A stretch of DNA of 64,000 nt from Desulfohalobium retbaense DSM 5692 (GCF_000024325.1 NC_013223.1:558001-622000); one strand, 5' to 3'; positions 16,984 to 26,154 are shown, numbered from the stretch's first letter. A program made the numbers and translations. The notes: generated by a model not told the origin, from the letters alone.

Positions 16984-17748
16984 ATGACCACTCAGGCAAA
17001 AATGGCCGCTGAGAATGTGGATTTTTTCTATGGCGACTTCAAGGCCCTCAAAGATATCAATATTATTTTTCCTGAGAATCGGGTCACCGCCCTTATCGGC
17101 CCCTCAGGGTGTGGCAAGAGTACGTTCATACGTTGTTTGAACCGCATGAACGAATTGATCCCGGAAGCGCGCCTTGAAGGGAAAGTCGCTTTGGACGGCG
17201 CCGATATCAATGACAATAAAGTCGACGTTGTGGACCTGCGGCGGCGCATCGGGATGGTATTCCAGAAACCGAACCCGTTTCCTAAAGCGATCTATGAAAA
17301 TATCGCTTACGCTCCCCGGATCCATGGAGTGGCCAAGAAGGGTCCGGAAATGGATGAATTGGTGGAGACCTCGTTGCGGAAAGCCGGATTATGGGATGAG
17401 GTGGCCGACCGTCTTCAAGCGCCGGCGACATCTCTTTCTGGAGGGCAGCAGCAACGGTTGTGCATTGCGCGTGCTTTGGCAGTCCAACCCGAAGTCCTGC
17501 TCATGGACGAACCGGCCTCGGCCCTGGATCCGATCGCGACCCAGAAAATCGAGGAATTGATCCACGAACTCAAGGAAAAATTGACGATCATCATCGTCAC
17601 CCATAACATGCAACAGGCAGCCCGGGTCTCCGACTATACGGCCTTTTTTTACATGGGCGAACTGGTGGAGGTCGATGAGACCGAGACCATGTTCACCAAG
17701 CCGAGCAAAAAACAAACGGAAGAGTATATCACCGGACGTTTTGGCTGA
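16984..17748 (+). CDS. pstB: phosphate ABC transporter ATP-binding protein PstB
   Basis: 254 residues from ATG 16984. Walker A is GPSGCGKST, the signature motif [15 protein letters not shown], Walker B VLLMDEP, and the switch histidine lies in [16 protein letters not shown], a phrase typical of PstB. It powers phosphate uptake through PstCA. An in-frame GTG at 16936 would add 16 residues that do not resemble the family, so the ATG is preferred although its ribosome site is weak. Confidence 0.93.
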   Translation: MTTQAKMAAENVDFFYGDFKALKDINIIFPENRVTALIGPSGCGKSTFIRCLNRMNELIPEARLEGKVALDGADINDNKVDVVDLRRRIGMVFQKPNPFPKAIYENIAYAPRIHGVAKKGPEMDELVETSLRKAGLWDEVADRLQAPATSLSGGQQQRLCIARALAVQPEVLLMDEPASALDPIATQKIEELIHELKEKLTIIIVTHNMQQAARVSDYTAFFYMGELVEVDETETMFTKPSKKQTEEYITGRFG

Positions 17749-17795
17749 TACCGCCAGAGGAGTTTCTGTAACGTTTTGCCGAAAGAGAGCTGAGT

Positions 17796-18464
17796 ATGCA
17801 GACGCATTTACAGCGTGAGTTGGATAAACTCAAAAATGAAATCATGAATATGTTCGCGCTTTCAGAGCGGGCTCTGGAAAAAGCGCTCCAATCGGTTTTT
17901 GACCGCGATGACCAATTGGCTGAAACGGTTATCGACGGGGATAAAGAAATCAACCGTTTACAGGTTGCCGTGGACGAGCGGTGCGTGCGCTTGCTGGCCC
18001 TGGAGCAGCCGGTGGCCCATGATCTGCGATTTATCGTCGGTTGTTCGCGCATTGCCGTGGATCTGGAACGCATCGGCGACCAGGCCACGAATCTCGCTGA
18101 GCGGGCCTTGTTGCTCAACCAGCGGCCGGCGCTCCCGTTTCATAATATTTTGAAGGCCTTGAGCGATGTTGTTTTCCGGATGTTTAAGCAGTCCATCCAG
18201 GCCTTCACAAATCTGGATACCAACCAGGCCGTGGAAGTCTGCAAGATGGACCGTGAAGCTGACGAGCAGAACATCAAGATCATCAAAAAATTGATCGATT
18301 ACATGTGTTGTGAACAGATTGTCATCGAGCGCTCCGTACACACGATTTTGGCCTCCAATAGCCTGGAACGGGTCGGGGATCTGGCCACGAATATCTCCGA
18401 GACCGTCGTCTTTATTGACGAGGGAGAAGACATCCGACATGATTGTCAATTGGATCCCCGCTGA
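17796..18464 (+). CDS. phoU: phosphate transport regulator PhoU
   Basis: 222 residues, all helical, in two PhoU repeats. The metal-site motifs are present: ERIGDQATNLAE at about residues 90-101 and ERVGDLATNISE at about 189-200. PhoU links the Pst transporter to PhoR and keeps the kinase in its off state when phosphate is plentiful. It closes the pst-pho gene set and is followed at once by a strong terminator. Confidence 0.94.
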   Translation: MQTHLQRELDKLKNEIMNMFALSERALEKALQSVFDRDDQLAETVIDGDKEINRLQVAVDERCVRLLALEQPVAHDLRFIVGCSRIAVDLERIGDQATNLAERALLLNQRPALPFHNILKALSDVVFRMFKQSIQAFTNLDTNQAVEVCKMDREADEQNIKIIKKLIDYMCCEQIVIERSVHTILASNSLERVGDLATNISETVVFIDEGEDIRHDCQLDPR

Positions 18465-18807
18465 AAAGGGCAAGGCCGGCTTTTGTCTATGAAAGGGGAT
18501 GATCCGCCGGGATCATCCCCTTTTTTATACCCTGGCCCTCGGGTTCGGGATATGGTGCTACGAGGCTGCTCTTTGATTGGCCACCATTCGTAGCCCTGGT
18601 TTTTGAACCGGCTGGAGGGCGCAGCGCTTTTCGCCAGTCAGCGCAGGCAGTGGCCGCTGTTTGCCCGGGGCAAAGAACCACCCGGGGGCTTGTGCCTGCT
18701 TCGGGTGGCAGAAGAGAACGATGAAGTATACCGCGATCGGCATGTCCGGCACGGGGGACCATGCTGCGTCCTCAGTGCCTGAGATGCCGGTGAAAAGGGA
18801 GGTCGCC
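18465..18807. other. 343-base region between phoU and mgtE, mgtE leader
   Basis: After the phoU terminator there are about 280 bases before mgtE. ATGGTG (18552-18557) can pair with CACCAT (18582-18587). The adjoining CTACGA (18558-18563) can pair with TCGTAG (18588-18593). The two stems cross and so would compete. Further short hairpins follow at about 18656-18720. No match to the M-box magnesium riboswitch core was recognised. Confidence 0.35.
18492..18526 (+). terminator. intrinsic terminator after phoU
   Basis: A perfect 10-bp stem GGGGATGATC (18495-18504) with 18511-18520, loop CGCCGG, extended by A-T pairs and followed by TTTTTT at 18521-18526. It ends the pst-pho operon. Confidence 0.88.
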
Positions 18808-20169
18808 ATGACCGAATCCACTACAGTTGTCGAACACTTACTGGAGTGCATAGCCAGCGGCGACGCTGAACAGGCTGTGACCCTCTACGACACGTATTCG
18901 CCGCACCCGGCCGATTGGGCCGAATACGTCGAACCGATGGGCGTCGATGCCCTGGCGCAATATATCGAACTTGTTGGAGCCTCGCACGCCCTTCCGTTTT
19001 TTGAGTTCGTTTCCTTTGAATTGCAAAAGGAAGTCCTGCTCCGGTTGTCCCGGGAGACGTTGGCGGATCTGGTTTCCCAGATGAGCCCCGATGATCGGGC
19101 GGACCTTTTGGACGATATGGAAGACGCCCTGCAGGAGCGGATCCTGTCGCTGCTTATTCGCGCGGAGCGTCAAAACATTATCAAGCTCATCAATTACGAC
19201 GAAGACAGTGCCGGCGGGTACATGACCACGGATTACGCCCTGATCCGTTTTGATGACACTGTCAGTGCCGCGCTGGAACAGCTTCGCCTCCAGGCACCCA
19301 AGAAAGAGACGATTTACTATATCTATGTCGTGGATAAAGCGCTGCGGTTGATTGGGTTCGTCTCTTTGCGGGAGTTGATCATGGCGCCGCGCTACAAACT
19401 CGTGCGCGACGTGATGAGCAAAAGTGTCATCTCGGTGCGGGTCAATGAAGACATCGAAGAAGTGGCCAAGAAAATGCAGCACTACGATTTTCTGGCTATT
19501 CCGGTGGTCTCGGAGGATGAACGACTTGTGGGGATCATTACCTTTGACGACATCTATGACGTTATCCAGGAAGAAACAGCCGAGGACATGTACCTTTTGG
19601 CGAACCTGGACGCTGACGAGAGCCTGAATTCCCCGGTGGGGCGTTCCGTGAAAATGCGCGCTCCCTGGCTTTTGGTCAATTTGTGCACAGCGCTTTTCGT
19701 GGCCTATACAGTCGATCTTTTTTCGGACTCCATTTCCCAATTCGTCGCCCTGGCGGCTTTGATGCCTATCGTGGCCATGCTTGGAGGCAATGCCGGCAAC
19801 CAGTCCCTGACAGTGGTCGTTCGCGCTCTGGCGCTGGGCGAGGTCCCCTTGCGGGACAATTGGCGGGTGCTACTCAAGGAGGCTGGCGTTGGATTTGTCA
19901 ATGGCATGCTCATCGGCGGTGTCATGGGCGCCATCGCCTGGGCGTGGTACGATAACGTCTGGCTTGGCCTCATCATCCTGGTGGCCATGTCCGTTAATCT
20001 GGTGGTGGCCGGTTTTTTCGGGTCTCTGATCCCGGTGACATTGCGCAAGCTTAAACTTGATCCCGCCTTGGGATCCTCAATATTGGTGACCACGGCCACC
20101 GATGTCGGCGGATTTTTGATTTTCCTTGGATTGGCGACGATTTTCTTGCAGCAGCTCCTGGGGGGCTGA
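18808..20169 (+). CDS. mgtE: magnesium transporter MgtE
   Basis: 453 residues, the usual MgtE length. The N-terminal helical superhelix domain holds MSPDDRADLLDDM. A pair of CBS domains spans about residues 135-260 (VRDVMSKSVISV, IPVVSEDERLVGIITFDD). Five membrane helices follow, with the pore signature PIVAMLGGNAGNQS. The cytosolic domains sense magnesium and gate the channel. The start ATG at 18808 has GGGAGG five bases ahead; an upstream in-frame extension to 18661 is not family-like. Confidence 0.95.
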   Translation: MTESTTVVEHLLECIASGDAEQAVTLYDTYSPHPADWAEYVEPMGVDALAQYIELVGASHALPFFEFVSFELQKEVLLRLSRETLADLVSQMSPDDRADLLDDMEDALQERILSLLIRAERQNIIKLINYDEDSAGGYMTTDYALIRFDDTVSAALEQLRLQAPKKETIYYIYVVDKALRLIGFVSLRELIMAPRYKLVRDVMSKSVISVRVNEDIEEVAKKMQHYDFLAIPVVSEDERLVGIITFDDIYDVIQEETAEDMYLLANLDADESLNSPVGRSVKMRAPWLLVNLCTALFVAYTVDLFSDSISQFVALAALMPIVAMLGGNAGNQSLTVVVRALALGEVPLRDNWRVLLKEAGVGFVNGMLIGGVMGAIAWAWYDNVWLGLIILVAMSVNLVVAGFFGSLIPVTLRKLKLDPALGSSILVTTATDVGGFLIFLGLATIFLQQLLGG

Positions 20170-20306
20170 TTTCGCGCCGTTTTGTTTCTGGCCGGCGAGC
20201 CGGCTATTGTGCCAGTATTCCTGGCAGCTTTGGGTTGCCAAGGTTGCCCTGTCTGGGCTAGGAGGATGGCATTTGAACGACCTGCGATTCCGAGAAGGGG
20301 GAGACG

Positions 20307-20408
20307 ATGTTTGAAGGTCTGATGGTTGTATTGGGTTTAGGACTGATCGGGATTTTTTTGTTTTATCTCAACTACGAGCACGGCCCCAAGGCGGATCACG
20401 ATTCCTAG
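20307..20408 (+). CDS. 33-residue single-span membrane peptide
   Basis: ATG at 20307 with AAGGGGGAG ahead opens a 33-codon frame ending at TAG 20406-20408. Residues 5-20 are a hydrophobic, glycine-containing helix (MVVLGLGLIGIFLFYL by reading), followed by a polar tail rich in His, Asp and Lys. It is not a shadow of another gene. No family is recognised. It lies 137 bases after mgtE and just before a very strong terminator, so it may be co-transcribed with the magnesium transporter. A small auxiliary subunit is one idea only. Confidence 0.55.
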   Translation: MFEGLMVVLGLGLIGIFLFYLNYEHGPKADHDS

Positions 20409-20482
20409 GGCTATCGTCCCGATATGGCCTCGGCGGATAGGGAATACGCCGTGGCTGGGGGCGATAACCGCCAGGCGGCGGC

Positions 20483-20535
20483 TGACGACAAAAAGAGGCA
20501 GGAGCAGCTTATGCTCCTGCCTCTTTTTGTCGTCA
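20483..20535. terminator. 24-bp perfect hairpin, bidirectional terminator
   Basis: 20483-20506 is exactly complementary to 20512-20535, with a loop of five bases. The arms carry AAAAA on the left and TTTTT on the right, so it reads as a terminator on both strands, between the plus-strand mgtE/small peptide unit and the minus-strand XXXCH gene. Confidence 0.8.
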
Positions 20536-20607
20536 CAGGTGGGGGCAACTCGAGTGTATGTATTGTATGCCGGTTGGTACGCTGGCTTCCTGGAGGCGAC
20601 ACCGACC

Positions 20608-21138
20608 CTATTTGTAGCGGTCGTGGCACTCCCGTTTGAGCCGTTCCAACTCGGTGACCGCTGTGGACACAGCAGCGGCATCTTCCTGGGCCAGGGCCTG
20701 GGCGAATTGGTCGACCACGCTGAGATATTCCGGGTAGTAGGGATCGCCCATACCGGGATAGGTGCACATGATCCGGGAATCGCGAATAAAGCGCTCAGCG
20801 GTTTTTGAGCCGGGAAGGGTCGTGGCTGCCACGGCCTCTTTGATCGTTTTAAAATCGCTTTTCATGCGGTCTTTGAGGTCGTCGTACTCTTCGCCTCCGG
20901 TCGAGTCCCCGCTTCCGCCTTCCTTGCGGCGGCCGTGGTACTCGAATTTGCATTCGAGGCTCTGCTTGCCTTCGTTTTGCTTGAGGCTGATTTTGAAGTC
21001 GGCCTCGGGGGCAATGTCCAATTGGCTTGCAAAGATGCTGAAATGCCCGGATTCGATATCATCAGCCAGGCTCCGCAACATTTTGGCTGCCTCGGCGCCG
21101 TCAAGATGCGCTTTCCACTTTTTTTTGCCTTCATCCAT
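20608..21138 (-). CDS. XXXCH-domain protein (GAK-system type), unknown function
   Basis: 176 residues. The last residues, RECHDRYK, fit the Cys-His tail after which the XXXCH domain of GAK-system proteins is named; this assignment is from memory of the family. The first half holds an amphipathic region and a low-complexity stretch of charged and glycine residues (about 69-90). The C-terminal 70 residues are predicted helical. No signal peptide is seen. ATG at 21138 is preceded by AAGGAGG; a longer open frame up to 21894 overlaps pcm and is rejected. The other GAK genes (ATP-grasp, CofD-like) are not in the window. Confidence 0.6.
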   Translation of the reverse strand: MDEGKKKWKAHLDGAEAAKMLRSLADDIESGHFSIFASQLDIAPEADFKISLKQNEGKQSLECKFEYHGRRKEGGSGDSTGGEEYDDLKDRMKSDFKTIKEAVAATTLPGSKTAERFIRDSRIMCTYPGMGDPYYPEYLSVVDQFAQALAQEDAAAVSTAVTELERLKRECHDRYK

Positions 21139-21279
21139 ACATGCCTCCTTGAGGGTCACTCTCTCTGATTCTGACTGCACTTTATAGAAGGAGCCCCGAC
21201 GCCGCAAGTTCGTTGTCTGTTGTCTCCAGCCTGGAGATTGTGTATCTTCGGGCCAGACTGGAAGACAGGAGTCTTGCGT

Positions 21280-21939
21280 ATGGTCAGCCTCGACACAAAT
21301 CTCCAGCGGCGTCCAGAGCGCGAAATCATGGTACAGGAGCAGATCGTTGCCCGGGGGATACGTGATTCCAGGGTGCTTGCAGCTCTGCGCGATGTCCCGC
21401 GGCACCGTTTTGTCCCCGCGCAGTACCAGGACGCGGCGTACGACGACGCCCCCTTGCCTATCGGGGACGGGCAAACCATTTCTCAGCCGTATATCGTGGC
21501 CTATATGACCGAACTCCTTGAACTCCAGCCGGCAGACCGGGTGCTGGAAGTGGGGACAGGGTCCGGGTACCAAGCGGCTGTGGCCAGTCGCCTGGCCCAG
21601 GAGGTGTATACCATCGAGCGGGTGGAAAGCTTTGACGCCCGTGTGCGCGAGGTGTTTCACGAATTGGGCTATACCAATATTGTTTGCCGCATTGGTGATG
21701 GAACCAGGGGGTGGCCGGAGGCGGCCCCGTTTGAGGCTATCCTCGTCACGGCCGCGGGGCGACGTGTTCCGCAACCCCTTGTCGAGCAACTTGCTGTGGG
21801 AGGGCGCCTTATCATGCCGGTGGAAAACGATCGCGGCAGGCAGGTGATCGTGCGCATGACACGGACATCGGAGGAGGACTACGCACAAGAGCATTTTCTG
21901 GCCGTCGCCTTTGTTCCTCTTCTGGGTGCGTTCGCCTGA
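21280..21939 (+). CDS. pcm: protein-L-isoaspartate O-methyltransferase
   Basis: 219 residues. PLPIGDGQTISQPYIVAYM near residues 64-82 is the PCMT signature, and VLEVGTGSGYQAAV is the SAM-binding motif I. The enzyme methylates isoaspartyl residues to repair aged proteins. ATG at 21280 has ACAGGAG eight bases ahead; a start at 21220 is less likely. It is divergent from the XXXCH gene with 141 bases between. Confidence 0.93.
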   Translation: MVSLDTNLQRRPEREIMVQEQIVARGIRDSRVLAALRDVPRHRFVPAQYQDAAYDDAPLPIGDGQTISQPYIVAYMTELLELQPADRVLEVGTGSGYQAAVASRLAQEVYTIERVESFDARVREVFHELGYTNIVCRIGDGTRGWPEAAPFEAILVTAAGRRVPQPLVEQLAVGGRLIMPVENDRGRQVIVRMTRTSEEDYAQEHFLAVAFVPLLGAFA

Positions 21940-22264
21940 TATTGTGCTTCAGGTATCAAGGATCTGATGAATCTTTGTCGATACACTGCAACAGCGCCCT
22001 TTCCAGCGCGGTGGTACAGCACGCAAGGGATCCTGTATCCCGCCATGCCCGGCGACTCCCGGTTGACCATCTGTCCTTGTTCTCGCCGCAGACAGCGCTT
22101 CAACACCTCGCATGGCGCGCTTTAGCGAACGCCGACCACGCCGGCAGACCTGGACGTGTGCGCCGCGTTTTTGGGCGTGGAGCAGTCTGAGAGATCCGGT
22201 CTTTTCAACAGGCCGGGGGATGACCTGATTGACTACATCTGTGTTTGTAGAAGGCGGGAGCGTC
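21940..22264. other. 325-base region between pcm and the amino-acid transporter
   Basis: No gene or RNA was recognised. A GTATC/GATAC inverted repeat lies at about 21952-21985. TTGACC near 22064 and TTGACT at 22229-22234 resemble -35 boxes but neither has a good -10 partner. Confidence 0.3.
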
Positions 22265-23074
22265 ATGAACCGACACCAGATCCACCAGAGACTGCAGGCT
22301 TGGGAGCCGTGGTGGAGTATTCTCCGGTATGTGCTGGTTATGGCGGCGCTGCTCTGGCTCGGAGGGCGTGGAGCCGGCAACCTGGGATACAACTGGCAAT
22401 GGTACCGCATATCGGAATATATCGGGACGGTGCAACAGGGGGAGTTGAGCCTGGGACCTTTGTTGCAGGGCTTGCTGGTGACCTTGAAAATCACCGGGGT
22501 GAGTCTTTTGCTGTCATTGGTCTTTGGGCTCGGGGCGGCCTTGCTCCGGCTCTTGCCATCGGTCATGGGCCGCCTCGTGGCCCGGATCTATTTAGAGCTG
22601 GTTCGCAATACCCCATTGTTGATCCTGATTTTTTTCATCTATTTTGTGATCGGTCCTCTTTTTGGGATAGGCCGTTTTTTCTCGGCAGTTTTAGCTCTCA
22701 GTCTGTTTGAAGGGGCCTATGCCTCGGAAATCTTCAGGGCTGGCATTGTCTCCATCCATCGAGGCCAATGGGAAGCCGCCTATTGTCTGGGGCTGTCCAA
22801 TTGGGACATGTACCGGAAGATCATCCTGCCACAAGCCTTGCGGCGTATTATCCCGCCGTTGACCAGCCAGGCAGTGTCCCTGGTCAAAGATTCGGCGCTG
22901 GTGAGCACCATTGCGGTTTATGATCTGACTATGCGGGGCCAGGCCCTGGTTGCGGAGACCTTTCTGGCTTTTGAAGTCTGGTTCACTGTAGCAGGTCTCT
23001 ATCTTGTTCTGACCATTACCCTTTCCGCGCTGGCCTGGGGCCTGGAACGCAAAATGGCCGCCGATTCGGCGTGA
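22265..23074 (+). CDS. polar amino-acid ABC transporter permease (first)
   Basis: 269 residues. A hydrophobic N-terminal helix and a short outside stretch (YNWQWYRI) precede the HisM/GlnP permease core, with [34 protein letters not shown] and the EAA loop [26 protein letters not shown]. It forms the membrane channel together with the second permease at 25182. ATG at 22265 follows GCGGGAG; an upstream start at 22229 is possible. The ATPase gene begins 97 bases after its stop. Confidence 0.88.
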   Translation: MNRHQIHQRLQAWEPWWSILRYVLVMAALLWLGGRGAGNLGYNWQWYRISEYIGTVQQGELSLGPLLQGLLVTLKITGVSLLLSLVFGLGAALLRLLPSVMGRLVARIYLELVRNTPLLILIFFIYFVIGPLFGIGRFFSAVLALSLFEGAYASEIFRAGIVSIHRGQWEAAYCLGLSNWDMYRKIILPQALRRIIPPLTSQAVSLVKDSALVSTIAVYDLTMRGQALVAETFLAFEVWFTVAGLYLVLTITLSALAWGLERKMAADSA

Positions 23075-23171
23075 GGGATGGGGTGCTGGTTTCCCCAGCC
23101 GGCCCGATTCATTCTTTCCGGCTCTTGAGCAGCCAAACCAATCGCCCGACAGCGGGCGCGATGAGGATTCC

Positions 23172-23951
23172 ATGGATTCTCCTGCCCACCATGCGCCGTG
23201 CGGCGCTTCGTCTACCGGAGCTCCGATCATCGAGGCGCACGGCCTCTCCAAGCGTTTCCCCAATGGGGTTGTGGCCTTGGAAGGAGTCGATCTGACCATT
23301 GAGCGGTGTGAAGTCGTGGTGGTCATCGGACCTTCAGGGTCCGGGAAATCGACGCTTCTGCGGTGTCTGAACGGCCTGGAGGATATCGATTCCGGAAGCG
23401 TGGTCATCGATAGGATCCCTTTGGATGAAAACCCCCAGCACCGGCTGCAGATCCGAACCGAAGTCGGTATGGTCTTCCAGTCGTTCAATCTCTTTCCCCA
23501 TTTGCGGGTCTCGGAAAATATCATGCTGGCCCCGAAACGGGTGCGAAAGATGAGTCAGGCCCAAGCACGTGAACTCATGGAAGAATTGCTGCAGAAGGTC
23601 GGGATGTCCGATAAGATGGAAGCCTTTCCCGGCCAGCTTTCCGGCGGGCAGCAGCAGCGGGTGGCCATCGCTCGTGCCCTGGCTATGCGTCCTGCGGTCA
23701 TGCTTTTTGACGAGGCGACGTCGGCCTTGGATCCGGAAATGATCGGTGAGGTCCTGGAGGTCATGAAGGACCTGGCTCGCGAAGGGATGACCATGGTCGT
23801 CGTGACCCATGAAATGGGCTTTGCCCGAGAGGTTGGCGACCGTTTCGTGTTTATGGAAGATGGTCAGGTGGTGGAGGAGGGCCGGAACCGGGAGTTTTTT
23901 ACGCAGCCAGCCAAGGAGCGCACCCGGCTCTTTCTGAGTAAGATTCTTTGA
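23172..23951 (+). CDS. polar amino-acid ABC transporter ATP-binding protein
   Basis: 259 residues. Walker A is GPSGSGKST, the Q-loop region [14 protein letters not shown], the signature [15 protein letters not shown], Walker [15 protein letters not shown] and the switch [16 protein letters not shown]. These are the hallmarks of the GlnQ/HisP subgroup that feeds glutamine, histidine or acidic amino acids. An 18-residue leader before the domain is unusual but in frame behind GAGG. It lies between the first permease and the binding protein. Confidence 0.9.
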   Translation: MDSPAHHAPCGASSTGAPIIEAHGLSKRFPNGVVALEGVDLTIERCEVVVVIGPSGSGKSTLLRCLNGLEDIDSGSVVIDRIPLDENPQHRLQIRTEVGMVFQSFNLFPHLRVSENIMLAPKRVRKMSQAQARELMEELLQKVGMSDKMEAFPGQLSGGQQQRVAIARALAMRPAVMLFDEATSALDPEMIGEVLEVMKDLAREGMTMVVVTHEMGFAREVGDRFVFMEDGQVVEEGRNREFFTQPAKERTRLFLSKIL

Positions 23952-24091
23952 TCCGCCTCCGGGACTGCGGTGACGAAATCAATGGACGGGATTTGGACAG
24001 TCTGAGTCTGCGGGCAGAACCACGGCGAGGCACCAGTTTCCTGTGGACAGGAGCACATAGCGTGAACTCAACAACGACAATGGAGGCGGAG

Positions 24092-24928
24092 ATGCGTGTA
24101 CGCAAGCTATTGGCAGTGATGATTGGTTGCGTGATGGCAGTGGCCCTTTTGGGGACGGCGGCCCAGTCAGCGGATGTGCGCGAAGCCCTGAGCCAGGCAA
24201 GCGCACTGGAACAGATCCAGAAACGAGGAAATTTGCGGGTCGGATTCTCGACCTTCAAGCCGTGGGCCATGAAAAACAAGAAAGGGGAATTCATCGGCTT
24301 CGAGATTGATGTGGCCAAGGCATTGGCCGCGGATATGGGGGTCGAACCGGAATTTGTGCCCACGAAATGGTCCGGTATTATTCCGGCATTGTTGACCGGG
24401 AAGTTCGATATCATCATTGGTGGCATGGGAATTCGGCCTCAGCGCAACCTCAAAGTGAACTTCAGTGTTCCCTACGACCATTCCGGGATGTCCATTGTGG
24501 CCCACAAATCAGTCGCCCCTGGGTATGAGAGTCTGGAGGATTTCAATAAACCCTCGGTGACAATCGCTGCGAGGATTGGGACCACCGCGGCCCAGGCAGC
24601 CAAAACACATATGCCCGAGGCCACCATCCGATTGTTTGATGACGAAGCCCAAGCCCTTCAGGAGTTGTTGACTCAGCGGGCCCACGCTATGGTGGCCAGC
24701 CAGCCCCTGCCTGAACAGCAGGCGATACTGCACAAGGAGCGGCTGTACCTGCCCCTTGACGGCGAGACATTCACCACCGAACCCATCGGTTTCGCGATCC
24801 GCAAGGGAGATATTGACTTCCTGAACTTTTTGAATAATTGGGTCCGGGTCAAAAAGGCTGAAGGTTGGCTGCAAGAGCGCCACGCCTATTGGTTCACGAC
24901 CATGGACTGGGAGGACCAGATCCAATAG
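24092..24928 (+). CDS. amino-acid ABC transporter substrate-binding protein (family 3)
   Basis: 278 residues. A signal peptide of about 27 residues ends QSA. The mature part has the family 3 motifs: RGNLRVGFSTFKPWAMKNKKG, GFEIDVAKALAADMG, and a WSGIIPALLTGKFDIIIGGM stretch. The ligand cannot be read from the sequence. ATG 24092 is chosen because GGAGG at 24082-24086 sits ahead; ATG 24080 is in frame four codons earlier. The transporter is completed by a second permease beyond a terminator. Confidence 0.9.
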   Translation: MRVRKLLAVMIGCVMAVALLGTAAQSADVREALSQASALEQIQKRGNLRVGFSTFKPWAMKNKKGEFIGFEIDVAKALAADMGVEPEFVPTKWSGIIPALLTGKFDIIIGGMGIRPQRNLKVNFSVPYDHSGMSIVAHKSVAPGYESLEDFNKPSVTIAARIGTTAAQAAKTHMPEATIRLFDDEAQALQELLTQRAHAMVASQPLPEQQAILHKERLYLPLDGETFTTEPIGFAIRKGDIDFLNFLNNWVRVKKAEGWLQERHAYWFTTMDWEDQIQ

Positions 24929-25125
24929 CTTCAGCGCAGCGAATTGCCCATCTGCCCTGAACAGTGACGCCGCAAAAGATTTCAGGTTTTGCGGGTCAAG
25001 AGAGGGATTGCCGTTGTGGACTTTGTAGCGGTGGTTTGCATGGGGCTGTGAACGGTCCGCGCGATATGGTGTTCTGCACGAGCCGAGATGGTGCGGTCTG
25101 TGACGGAATTGACAGCACACGGCAC

Positions 25126-25153
25126 AGGGCGGCCAATGGCCGCCCTCTTTTTT
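25126..25153 (+). terminator. intrinsic terminator between binding protein and second permease
   Basis: A perfect 9-bp GC-rich stem (25126-25134 with 25138-25146) closes a loop of AAT and is followed by TCTTTTTT. It should reduce transcription of the second permease relative to the binding protein, unless a separate promoter lies in 24929-25181. Confidence 0.78.
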
Positions 25154-25181
25154 CAACGATTGACCATTCGGAGAGGACGCT

Positions 25182-26063
25182 TTGTGGCAACGGCCTGCCA
25201 AATGGACCTGGTTTGACACCTTGTTTCTGGCTGTTGTCGTGGGCGGCGGTTCCTGGCTGTTACACAACGCCGCCACGGAACTGGCCTATAAATGGCAGTG
25301 GGAGGTCATTCCCCAATATCTGGTCCGCTATGATGAGCAGGCCGGGCATTGGGTTCCCAATCTTTTGCTACAGGGGCTTTTGACCACCATTCGGCTGAGC
25401 TTTTGGAGTACGTTGCTGGCGACGTGCATTGGCGTGGTCATGGGGCTGTTTCGCGTCAGCCCGAGCCTGTTCAAACGGCTCATCGCCCAGAGCTATGTCG
25501 TGCTCAGCCGGAATCTGCCCCCGTTGGTCCTGGTCTTTCTGCTCTATTATTTTTTCAGCGATCAATTGTTGCCCAGCCTTGGATTGCAGGAGATGGTGGG
25601 GCGGTTCCCCCCTCTGGCCCAAAAGATCATCGCTCTCGTTTTTGCCGAACCCGCGCAACTCATGACCACGATTTCCGCCGTGGTCACCCTGGCCCTGTAT
25701 GAGGGGGCCTATATCACCGAAATCGTCCGTTCCGGGATCCAATCCATTGAGCGTGGTCAGTGGGAAGCGGCGTACGCCCTGGGGTTGTCCAAGTTCGAAC
25801 AACTCCGGTATGTTATCCTGCCCCAGGCCGTGCGGCGTGTGATCCCGCCCCTGACCGGACAGTTTATTTCTACGATCAAGGATTCCGCAATTGTTTCTGT
25901 TATTTCTGTACCGGAGTTGACTTTTCAAGGCATGGAACTCATGGCGGCTACCTATTTGACCTTTGAGGTCTGGATTACCGTCACGGTTCTGTATTTTCTG
26001 CTGACCTTCAGCTGTTCGCTTCTAGCCAGGCGGATAGAAGTTTTCCTTCAAAAACGGGATTAG
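25182..26063 (+). CDS. polar amino-acid ABC transporter permease (second)
   Basis: 293 residues, a paralog of the permease at 22265. After one N-terminal helix comes an outside stretch (YKWQWEVIPQYL), then the permease core with LSRNLPPLVLVFLLYYFF, LYEGAYITEIVRSGI and QWEAAYALGLSKFEQLRYVILPQAVR. It starts at a TTG behind GGAGAGG. A hairpin at 26118-26135 follows its stop. The two permeases probably form a heterodimer, as in HisQM-type systems. Confidence 0.88.
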   Translation: MWQRPAKWTWFDTLFLAVVVGGGSWLLHNAATELAYKWQWEVIPQYLVRYDEQAGHWVPNLLLQGLLTTIRLSFWSTLLATCIGVVMGLFRVSPSLFKRLIAQSYVVLSRNLPPLVLVFLLYYFFSDQLLPSLGLQEMVGRFPPLAQKIIALVFAEPAQLMTTISAVVTLALYEGAYITEIVRSGIQSIERGQWEAAYALGLSKFEQLRYVILPQAVRRVIPPLTGQFISTIKDSAIVSVISVPELTFQGMELMAATYLTFEVWITVTVLYFLLTFSCSLLARRIEVFLQKRD

Positions 26064-26117
26064 CAGGCTGTTGCACATCTCCCAACTGCGGCAAGACTGC
26101 AAAAATTTCAAATTCTT

Positions 26118-26154
26118 GCGTGCGATTGCGCACGCTGTGATATTGGACTTTTTT
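26118..26154 (+). terminator. weak terminator-like hairpin
   Basis: GCGTGCG (26118-26124) pairs with CGCACGC (26129-26135) around a four-base loop. The T-run comes only at 26149-26154, thirteen bases later, so termination is doubtful. Confidence 0.35.

Noticed and set aside
18527-18807. M-box magnesium riboswitch before mgtE
   Set aside because: The conserved core was looked for by eye and not found; only generic hairpins and crossing stems are present.
21139-21894. Long N-terminal extension of the XXXCH protein
   Set aside because: It runs antisense through pcm; ATG 21138 has AAGGAGG at good spacing.
22201-22264. Promoter starting with TTGACT at 22229
   Set aside because: No acceptable -10 box lies 15-19 bases downstream.
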